Assembly (NCBI RefSeq): GCF_003837865.1
Contig: NZ_RQIS01000013.1
Coordinates: 118,785 to 182,784, forward strand
Direction: 5' to 3'
Length of the DNA stretch: 64,000 nucleotides
Origin: Paraburkholderia dinghuensis
Lineage (GTDB): Bacteria; Pseudomonadota; Gammaproteobacteria; Burkholderiales; Burkholderiaceae
Part shown: positions 58,185-64,000 of the stretch, in pieces
Position numbering within the stretch: position 1 is the stretch's first letter
Layout of the letters: every line of letters starts with the position of its first letter
The notes under the pieces: generated by a model
Seen by the model: only the letters and a program-made list of their open reading frames with translations
Databases searched by the model: none
Told to the model about the DNA's origin: nothing
Made by a program: the position numbers and the translations under genes

Positions 58185-58550
58185 ATGAAACTGCACACCG
58201 CTACTCGCGCCGCCGTCGCCGCGCTCTTTATCGCCGCTTGCCAGCTTGCCTTCGCGCACGCGTATCCGACTCACCAGGTGCCGTCCGCGGGCGCGACCGT
58301 CACAGCCGCACAAAAGAACGTGGCAATCGACTTCGACGACGCACTCGAACCCGCGTTCAGTTCGATCACCGTCACCGACGCGCAAGGCAAGGCCGTCACG
58401 AGCGGCAAAGCCATGGTCGATGCGTCGAACAAAAAGCATATGTCGGTAGAGCTGAATCCGCTGACACCGGGCGTCTATACGGTCGCGTGGGTCGCTGTCG
58501 CCGCGGACGGACACCGAACGCAAGGGCACTACACGTTCACGGTGAAGTGA
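58185..58550 (+). CDS. copC: Copper-resistance protein CopC/YobA-like
   Basis: 121 aa from the ATG at 58185, with AAGGA upstream. The signal peptide ends AFA|HAYP, leaving His1 at the mature N-terminus, the key Cu(II) ligand of CopC. The beta-sandwich core reads VPSAGATVTAAQKNVAIDFD, ALEPAFSSITVTDAQG and PLTPGVYTVAWVAVAADGH with a C-terminal DGHRTQGHYTF, where Asp and His complete the site. It buffers or delivers periplasmic copper. No copD follows, so the locus is minimal. Confidence 0.9.
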   Translation: MKLHTATRAAVAALFIAACQLAFAHAYPTHQVPSAGATVTAAQKNVAIDFDDALEPAFSSITVTDAQGKAVTSGKAMVDASNKKHMSVELNPLTPGVYTVAWVAVAADGHRTQGHYTFTVK

Positions 58551-58572
58551 CCGAAGATGCCTTGCCGGTATG

Positions 58573-58971
58573 TCAAACGCGCTCTGGGCAGACCGATCGC
58601 TCGATCGGCATGCAGACGAGCGCGCGGCCGGTTGGCTCGATGTAGCGCCGCGCTAGCGTTTCTGGCTCCGGCGCTTCAATCACACGCCAGCCGTAGGGCG
58701 CGAGGAACGCGGACGGATCTGCGGGATCGATCCGAAACGCCAGATCCCGCGTTTCGTCGCAAAGCGGCGATAGACTGCATCCTGACCGTCAAAATGGCGG
58801 CACACCGACAGTCCCGGTGAACGTACGTGAAGACGAGGCGGCTGCCGTGCGCAGCCGTCGCGAGAAAATCCAGCGTCGTGCACACGCTCGCTTCGTCGAG
58901 TTACTGCGTAACGCCTTCCCAGATGAAGAAGGTCTGCTGGTGCGGGTTATACAGGTGTCGTGGCGATCCAC
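58573..58971 (-). pseudogene. Degraded SAM-dependent methyltransferase (TIGR00027-like)
   Basis: Three short stretches on the minus strand spell out one protein in three frames. First TFFIWEGVTQ then a TAA (58901-58903) where a Tyr is expected, then LDEASVCTTLDFLATAAHGS and RLVFTYVHRD. Then HFDGQDAVYRRF in another frame. Then RIDPADPSAFLAPYGWRVIE and RRYIEPTGRALVCMPIER to a stop at 58573-58575. The order and motifs match the TIGR00027 family. The N-terminal half is missing. Hence an old pseudogene. Confidence 0.75.
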
Positions 58972-58976
58972 TTTAA

Positions 58977-59225
58977 TCAGGTATCCATATGATCCGGACG
59001 ATGATTGCGTCCCTGAATGCGGATCACAGAATCGAACAGCGCCTCGGCACGCGCAAGTTCATCGAGCGCCAGTTCCAGACGGAACTGGGCCGCTCCATAG
59101 GTCATCGGCGAGACCGCTTCCTCCGACTCGCCGCGAACGGCACGAAAGGCCAGATCGACGCCACGGCTCGCCTCAACGAAGCGCTGCGCGGCCTCGGCTT
59201 CTCGTGAACGGGTGATGATCGCCAT
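58977..59225 (-). CDS. Small helical protein of unknown function
   Basis: 82 aa, MAIITRSREAEAAQRFVEAS, almost entirely predicted helix with ELALDELARAEALFDSVIRI. Its start overlaps the end of the 297-aa gene by 53 nt, and the ribosome site (GGAA) is weak. It is probably expressed with that gene. No family recognised. Confidence 0.5.
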   Translation of the reverse strand: MAIITRSREAEAAQRFVEASRGVDLAFRAVRGESEEAVSPMTYGAAQFRLELALDELARAEALFDSVIRIQGRNHRPDHMDT

Positions 59226-60066
59226 GAAAGAGTTCCATTGTTAGTTGCGTCCAGTCCGCTACACCCTGAGCGCTGCGGGTACGGGAGCGCGCACGGCCGT
59301 GCCCGACTGAGATCACGGATTCGGCCGACGGCATATCAAAGAGATCGCGCGTGACGCCGCGCACCTGCTGGGTGGCCGGCTGGTTGCGCAGACGTTTCGT
59401 GAGTTCGGCATAGGCCTCGAAATCGCCGTCACGCGCTGCCTCGTGAATCGCGGCGAGGTTGCGCGCCTTCACGAGCGTCGGCTGCGCGAGTCGCACGAAA
59501 TAAGGCACTTCGAGCTCGACGGCCAGCGCGATCGGGTAAGCCTTGCCCGTCGGCTCTCCCACTCGCTCGACGCGGTCCACCACGGTAGTGGCCCGCGAAG
59601 CGCACGGCGCCTTGCCGGTGCCCACGCTGCGCAGGCGTTCGGAATACACCTTAAGACTGCTGCCAATGCTGAGTTCAGTTGGCGACGCGCACACCAACGC
59701 GTAGTGCTGCTCGCGCGCACGGCCCGAAGGCAAGGTCGTGCGGCTCGTCACGAACGCATGCAGCGGCAGTTGCCGGACCTGTCCGGTCGTATCGACCCAG
59801 GCATTCCACACCAGTGCGTCTTCGCGCTTGCGTTCCGGCACGCGCGGACGGCTGGCCGCGGGCGAAAACAACGCGAGCAGCGAACCCGTGCGCAGCGCGG
59901 CCACTTGCGCGCTGCTGCCGAGCGACTGATTGATACCCCACAGGAAGCGCCCGCCGCCCAGCCGCCGCTCCCACTCCTTGCGAAGAATGAGCGTAGCGAG
60001 ATCTTCACCGGTCTCCGATCCGATTCGGGACCAGCAAAAAGTGGGCGGTAAGTGTTTCAGTGCCAT
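59173..60066 (-). CDS. Unassigned conserved-looking 297-aa protein
   Basis: 297 aa from an ATG at 60066, MALKHLPPTFCWSRIGSETG. Features are RRKEWERR-like LILRKEWERRLGGGRFLWGI, then NQSLGSSAQVAALRTGSLLA, LFSP, ALVWNAWVD, LPLHAFVTSRTTLPSG and HYALVCASPTEL. The FLWGINQS and SLLALFSP pattern vaguely recalls EVE/ASCH-type beta barrels that read modified nucleotides, but I cannot assign a family. It diverges from a small HTH protein across a palindromic operator (60112-60126), a layout typical of self-regulated accessory cassettes. The C-terminus becomes arginine-rich and overlaps the next small gene. Confidence 0.65.
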   Translation of the reverse strand: MALKHLPPTFCWSRIGSETGEDLATLILRKEWERRLGGGRFLWGINQSLGSSAQVAALRTGSLLALFSPAASRPRVPERKREDALVWNAWVDTTGQVRQLPLHAFVTSRTTLPSGRAREQHYALVCASPTELSIGSSLKVYSERLRSVGTGKAPCASRATTVVDRVERVGEPTGKAYPIALAVELEVPYFVRLAQPTLVKARNLAAIHEAARDGDFEAYAELTKRLRNQPATQQVRGVTRDLFDMPSAESVISVGHGRARSRTRSAQGVADWTQLTMELFHGDHHPFTRSRGRAALR

Positions 60067-60111
60067 CGACTTCCTTGGAATACATCAATCTGCCCGATTC
60101 GACAGGCAATT

Positions 60112-60138
60112 CAGTAACCGTTACTGTATAGGTATAAT
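60112..60138. promoter_or_regulatory. Operator palindrome and -10 box between divergent genes
   Basis: CAGTAAC-C-GTTACTG (60112-60126) is a perfect 7-bp inverted repeat around a single C. A consensus TATAAT follows at 60133-60138 for the plus-strand gene. The operator would overlap the -35/-10 spacer, so the HTH protein encoded at 60137 could repress both directions. Confidence 0.6.
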
Positions 60139-60487
60139 GCATGACATGGAAGCCCCGGACCCACATTTTCCCGTACAGACGCTAATGAGCCGGCTTACGG
60201 CCGACACCCGCTCATCCAGCGAAATTGCGCGGCTTTCCGGCGTTAGCCAGCCTACCGTATCGAGACTTCGGCTCTCGAATGGAAGGCGGCTGCGCCGGAG
60301 TGCGTCATTCAATAAGCTATGCAATTTCTATGGTGTCGAGTCGACGTCCACCGTGCGACGCGACGCTACCTATAGCGAATTACTGCGCAACGCGATCGTC
60401 GAGGCGTGGGACGGCTCGGAAGAGCACGGCCGCGCGCTACTCGTCGTGATCAATGGGTTGAAGGAGATGAGTGGTCGGACCCGATGA
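60137..60487 (+). CDS. Small HTH (Cro/C1-like) DNA-binding protein
   Basis: 116 aa from the first ATG; if TATAAT at 60133-60138 is the real -10, translation must begin at 60146 or 60185, perhaps leaderless. SSSEIARLSGVSQPTVSRLR at about 30-50 is a strong helix-turn-helix of the phage-repressor type, followed by ASFNKLCNFYGVE. The C-terminal 50 residues (NAIVEAWDGSEEHGRALLVV) are helical and of unknown role. Divergent from the 297-aa gene with a palindromic operator between them. Confidence 0.75.
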   Translation: MHDMEAPDPHFPVQTLMSRLTADTRSSSEIARLSGVSQPTVSRLRLSNGRRLRRSASFNKLCNFYGVESTSTVRRDATYSELLRNAIVEAWDGSEEHGRALLVVINGLKEMSGRTR

Positions 60488-60766
60488 GCGTCGCGCAAGG
60501 AAGGCGCGCGTTGGGGTACACAGGTCACCGGGTCAGTAGCGTTGCAGCGCGCCCAGGTAACGCCTTATGGGAATTCGACGCGGTACGCAGCAGCGAACTC
60601 GCGTATAAAGCCCATAGGAAGCGCCCGTTATGGTCTGCGGAAAGCCGCGCAGGGCGCCACGATGCGGTGAGTAGGGGCGCCAGATCCCAAATCCGGTTAC
60701 CTTGCGCCATCGCGTCACGCCTGACGTGAACCGACGTTCGATTGCAGGTCCCTTGAGGGAATTACG
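60488..60766. other. Short intergenic region
   Basis: 279 nt with no supported gene between the HTH gene and the GFA-family gene. GAGGG precedes the latter's start. Confidence 0.3.
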
Positions 60767-61192
60767 ATGCTGGCGTCCCCATCTGCGAACACCCCCTCGA
60801 CACTGCGCGGGCAATGCCTGTGCGGTACGGTGCATTACGCCGTCGACGATGCCTTCGTCTACGCACTCAATTGCCACTGCACAAAATGCCGACGGGCGAC
60901 CGGTTCGGCATTCAAGCCGTTCGCAGGTATCGAGCGCCAGAAACTGGTCGTGACGCGAGGCGGCGAAAACCTGCTGACGTTCGGCGACGCAAAGAGCAAC
61001 CACGATGTCCATTGCGCCCGATGCGGCTCATTGCTCTATTCAGTTGTGCGCGAAGGGGGCTGGGTTCACGTGACGCTGGGCACACTGGACGACAGCCCCG
61101 CGATTCGCCCGAGCGCCCACATTTTCGTCGGCTCGAAGGCGCCCTGGTTCGAGATCACGGACACCTTGCCGCAGTACGACGAATTCCCCTGA
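60767..61192 (+). CDS. GFA family protein (glutathione-dependent formaldehyde-activating-like)
   Basis: 141 aa from an ATG with GAGGG upstream. Zinc-binding cysteines follow the GFA pattern: GQCLCGTVHY, NCHCTKCRRATG and HCARCGSLL, giving the two CxC/CxxC-type sites of the Mss4-like fold. The conserved AHIFVGSKAPWFEI near the end also fits. The family name overstates the function; most members have no proven formaldehyde activity. Confidence 0.88.
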   Translation: MLASPSANTPSTLRGQCLCGTVHYAVDDAFVYALNCHCTKCRRATGSAFKPFAGIERQKLVVTRGGENLLTFGDAKSNHDVHCARCGSLLYSVVREGGWVHVTLGTLDDSPAIRPSAHIFVGSKAPWFEITDTLPQYDEFP

Positions 61193-61858
61193 TCGGCCCT
61201 CGCCGAAGGCGGGAAACTTCGGTACCGGAACAACCGCTCCTGTCCCTTAACCGGTGCCTGACGCAAGGTAAAAGCGTCCGTAACACCGCAGGACGCTCTA
61301 CTTCGCACTCGACACATCAGTCGTCAGAGACGCCCGGCGCGGCACCATGCTCGCGTTCGACGAAGCGGCGGTCAACCAGTCGTCAGGTAAACACGTTCAT
61401 CGTATTGTCGCCATTTGCCATCGAGCGGTGAAAAACGGCTTGTAGCGGGGCACGATCTGCGCCGGTCATTTCGACGCGCAAACGTCCTGCCACAGGCCGC
61501 GACAGGCATTTATCAGACGATTTAGAGTCGCGAACCAATTATTTGTTTTCGCGCCGAAAAGCGCTGGTGGCGAGGTGCTGTCGACCTGGTGTTGTGATTC
61601 GATCTGGTGGTGGCGTGAAACTGTGCGTTGCAGACGACGATTCCGGTTGCCTCGCATGCCGGAACGCACTACCATACGCGATCTCTCTGCATTGCACGAA
61701 AATTCAGGCCGCCTTTCGCCTTGTGCGTCGGGTGCCCGCCCGGCGGGACCGGCATTCGCCCCCGCCAATTCCCCTGCAATTTCGTCATCGCCAGGACGCA
61801 ACGCCGCTGGCGCGTGACTCTTTTTGCCCTTGTCAGGCCCCCCTTCAAGGAGAACGTA
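61193..61858. other. Upstream region of rpoD
   Basis: 666 nt without a gene; overlapping open frames are not protein-like. A 7-bp hairpin AGCGTCC-N11-GGACGCT lies at 61273-61297 and may end the GFA transcript, without a T run. The rpoD promoter must be here, since dnaG and rpsU, its usual partners, are absent. AAGGAG sits 6 nt before the rpoD TTG. Confidence 0.45.
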
Positions 61859-63838
61859 TTGACAAGCCATGACCGGGACGACGTGCTGGCCTCGTCTGCC
61901 CGCCCTGCACGCCGCGCATCGAAAGACAAGACCGGCGATACGACTCAGATCGACGCTGGCGCACAGCTGGAAAAACGCCAGCACCAGATGCGCGCGCTGA
62001 TCAAGCTCGGCCGCGAACGCGGCTACCTCACGCACGCCGATATCAACGACCATCTGCCCGACAACTTCGCGCAGACGGCCGCGCTCGAAACGATCGTCGC
62101 TACGTTCAATGACATGGGCGTGCAAGTCTACGAGCAGGCCCCGGACGCCGAGACGCTGCTGCTCAACGACGAAACGCGTGGCGAAGCGCAAATCGACGAC
62201 GAAGCGGACGAAGAAGTCGAAGTTGCGCTCTCGACCGTCGATTCGGAATTCGGCCGCACCACCGACCCCGTCCGCATGTACATGCGCGAAATGGGGTCGA
62301 GTGAACTGTTGACGCGCGCCGGCGAAATCGAAGTCGCGAAGCGCATCGAAGACGGTCTCCAGGAGATGATCCAGGCGATCGCTGCATGCCCGTCGATCGT
62401 CGCAACGATCCTCGCGGACGCGGATCGTATCGCCGCCGACGAGATGAAAATCGACGAGCTGGTCGACGGCATCGGCAGCGACGAGCCCGTGGAAGAAGCC
62501 GCGATCGCCGCTGGCGAGGAAAGCGACGAGATCGAAGCGCAAGCCGACGACGCCGACGAAAGCGACGGCGAAGAAGACGACGGCGATGCAGCCGCGGATG
62601 CGAGCAAGGCGAACGAAGCCCTGCTCGCGCAGTTGAAGGCCGACGGCCTTGCGATCTTCGCTCGCGTGCGCACGCTCTTCGAACAGATGGCATGCACGAC
62701 CGATTCGGATGCGCGCGCATCGGCAGCCGAAATGAAGATCTGCGAAGAGATCCAGCGCGAACTCGCGCCGATCCGCTTCACGGCGCGCACCATCGACCGT
62801 CTCTGCACGTTGCTGCAGGGCCAGGTCGCACAGATCCGCGCGATCGAGCGCAATGTGCTGACCATCGTCGTCGATCGCTGCGGCATGCCGCGTGAGGCAT
62901 TTGTCGAGCAGTTCCCCGGTCACGAAACCGATCTCGACTGGGCCGTCCGCACGGCTGCGAAGTCGAGCAAATACGGCCCCTCGATGGAGCGCAGCCTGCC
63001 GGCCATTCAGGCGGAACAGCGCAAGCTCGCCGAGATCGAAGCGGCCGCTTCGTTGTCGCTGCAGCAGATCAAGGCCATCAACCGCCGCATGACGGTTGCC
63101 GAGTCGAAAATGCGCAAGGCGAAGGGCGAGATGGTGAAGGCCAACCTGCGTCTCGTGATCTCGATTGCGAAGAAGTATGTGAACCGCGGCATGCAGTTCC
63201 TCGACTTGATCCAGGAAGGCAACATCGGCCTCATGAAGGCCGTGGACAAGTTCGAATATCGCCGCGGCTGGAAGTTCTCGACGTACGCCACGTGGTGGGT
63301 GCGCCAGGCCGTGACGCGTGCGCTCGCAGACCAGGCACGCACGATCCGCGTGCCGGTTCACATGATCGAGACGATCAACAAGCTGAACCGCATTTCGCGC
63401 GAGATCCTGCAGCAGACAGGCATGGAAGCGCATCCGGCAGATCTCGCCGCGCGCATGGGCATGACCGAAGAAAAAGTGCGGGGCATCCTGAAGATCGCGA
63501 AGCAGCCGGTTTCTCTGGAGAGCCCGGTCGGCGACGACGGCGATGCAACGCTCGGCGACATGATCGAGGACGCTGCGTCGAGTTCGCCGGCCGATGCCGC
63601 GATTCACGCGAACATGCGCGCCGCCATCGACGAGGCGCTCAAGGCGCTTTCGCCGCGTGAAGCGAAGGTGCTGCGTATGCGCTACGGCATCGACACGACG
63701 TCGGATCACACACTGGAAGAAGTCGGCAAGCAGTTCGACGTAACGCGCGAGCGTATTCGCCAGATCGAAAGCAAGGCGATGCGCAAGCTGATGCACCCGA
63801 GCCGAGCCGACAAGCTGCGCCCGTTCCTCGAGCGTTGA
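61859..63838 (+). CDS. rpoD: RNA polymerase sigma-70 factor RpoD
   Basis: A TTG at 61859 with AAGGAG at 6-nt spacing gives 659 aa; longer frames upstream are artefacts. Region 1.1 is at about 35-110 (RALIKLGRERGYLTHADIND), an acidic non-conserved region at 200-260, region 2 has LDLIQEGNIGLMKAVDKFEY and WKFSTYATWWVRQA, and region 4.2 has LEEVGKQFDVTRERIRQIES. This is a primary-type sigma factor, not an ECF. It lies outside the rpsU-dnaG-rpoD operon, so it may be one of several rpoD paralogues of this genus. Followed by a strong terminator. Confidence 0.94.
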   Translation: MTSHDRDDVLASSARPARRASKDKTGDTTQIDAGAQLEKRQHQMRALIKLGRERGYLTHADINDHLPDNFAQTAALETIVATFNDMGVQVYEQAPDAETLLLNDETRGEAQIDDEADEEVEVALSTVDSEFGRTTDPVRMYMREMGSSELLTRAGEIEVAKRIEDGLQEMIQAIAACPSIVATILADADRIAADEMKIDELVDGIGSDEPVEEAAIAAGEESDEIEAQADDADESDGEEDDGDAAADASKANEALLAQLKADGLAIFARVRTLFEQMACTTDSDARASAAEMKICEEIQRELAPIRFTARTIDRLCTLLQGQVAQIRAIERNVLTIVVDRCGMPREAFVEQFPGHETDLDWAVRTAAKSSKYGPSMERSLPAIQAEQRKLAEIEAAASLSLQQIKAINRRMTVAESKMRKAKGEMVKANLRLVISIAKKYVNRGMQFLDLIQEGNIGLMKAVDKFEYRRGWKFSTYATWWVRQAVTRALADQARTIRVPVHMIETINKLNRISREILQQTGMEAHPADLAARMGMTEEKVRGILKIAKQPVSLESPVGDDGDATLGDMIEDAASSSPADAAIHANMRAAIDEALKALSPREAKVLRMRYGIDTTSDHTLEEVGKQFDVTRERIRQIESKAMRKLMHPSRADKLRPFLER

Positions 63839-63887
63839 TCCAGGCGATTTAGGCTGCGGGTTTTGCCGTGGTCTGAATGCGGAAAAG

Positions 63888-63911
63888 CCGTCCTTCGGGA
63901 CGGTTTTTTTT
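63888..63911 (+). terminator. Intrinsic terminator of rpoD
   Basis: CCGTCC-TTCG-GGACGG followed by eight T residues, with an A-rich stretch before the stem. A classic UUCG-tetraloop terminator 50 nt after the rpoD stop. Confidence 0.92.
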
Positions 63912-63915
63912 GGGT

Positions 63916-64000
63916 TCATCGACGATTACCGGGGAACGCGGCGCGGATTTTGAGGAAGAAGTACTCCTCGTCGCGGTACCCGTAAGCTCGACGCTTGATG
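63916..64000 (-). CDS. C-terminal end of an ISL3-type transposase (partial)
   Basis: The last 27 codons run in from the window edge on the minus strand and stop at 63916-63918. IKRRAYGYRDEEYFFLKIRA followed by AFPGNRR resembles the conserved C-terminus of ISL3 (IS204/IS1001/IS1165) transposases. The rest lies beyond the window, so whether the element is intact is unknown. Its stop is 5 nt from the rpoD terminator T tract. Confidence 0.75.
   Translation of the reverse strand, partial: IKRRAYGYRDEEYFFLKIRAAFPGNRR

Noticed and set aside
61466..63919. Long minus-strand open frame of 817 codons
   Set aside because: Antisense to rpoD, with the same compositional artefact.
1..64000. tRNA, rRNA and CRISPR arrays
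   Set aside because: No cloverleaf-like tRNA ends, rRNA blocks or regularly spaced direct repeats were noticed by eye; a dedicated scan was not possible.

Overview
The window is GC-rich, densely coded DNA of a Burkholderiaceae type, most like Paraburkholderia or Caballeronia. This is inferred from gene content and protein resemblance recalled from memory; no search was run. Supporting traits are a PhbB-type acetoacetyl-CoA reductase, a non-phosphorylative L-arabinose pathway, a NasS/NasT-controlled nitrate assimilation operon, and an rpoD gene that sits away from dnaG. No rRNA, tRNA or CRISPR array was seen.

Layout. 0-6.4 kb: the end of an HTH regulator coupled to a beta-propeller protein, a divergent LysR/SDR pair, an AdrA-like diguanylate cyclase, dbpA and a HiPIP. 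6.8-12 kb: a compact operon of a DUF2760 protein and two Hsp70 paralogues. 12-16 kb: GNAT, SET-domain protein, alanine racemase and a secreted alpha/beta hydrolase. 16-29 kb: a sugar-acid island with L-arabinonate dehydratase diverging from a YtfQRT/YjfF-type ABC importer, a second SBP-permease-ATPase importer, a FadR-type regulator, and a convergent operon for KDA dehydratase and L-arabinose dehydrogenase. 29-35 kb: sparse DNA with a small secreted protein, phaB, an AT-rich 1.1-kb gap, an AI-2E family protein with an extra C-terminal domain, and an orphan MlaC. 36-43 kb: a lipoprotein, a GAF-PAS-GGDEF-EAL protein, then HPP-CBS, MarR and a ClC-CBS channel, whose two promoters share one operator-like motif, followed by an IS-like remnant.

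43-53.6 kb is the nitrate assimilation locus: transporter, nirB, nirD, nitrate reductase, nasT, nasS and a convergent siroheme methylase gene. Its leader shows a textbook sigma-54 promoter followed by two hairpins that both carry the hexaloop AATGAC, the A1/G4 pattern bound by ANTAR proteins. A complete control circuit can therefore be read from sequence: nitrogen limitation through sigma-54, nitrate through NasS-NasT and the leader RNA, and siroheme supply for NirB.

54-61 kb is accessory and partly decayed. It holds an NlpD-like lipoprotein, a methyltransferase and a glycosyltransferase each broken by homopolymer-type indels, a monooxygenase, a copper pair (DUF2946 and CopC), a heavily degraded TIGR00027-type methyltransferase, and an unassigned 297-aa protein divergent from a small HTH protein across a palindromic operator. 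The window ends with a GFA-family protein, rpoD with a strong terminator, and the last 27 codons of an ISL3-type transposase.
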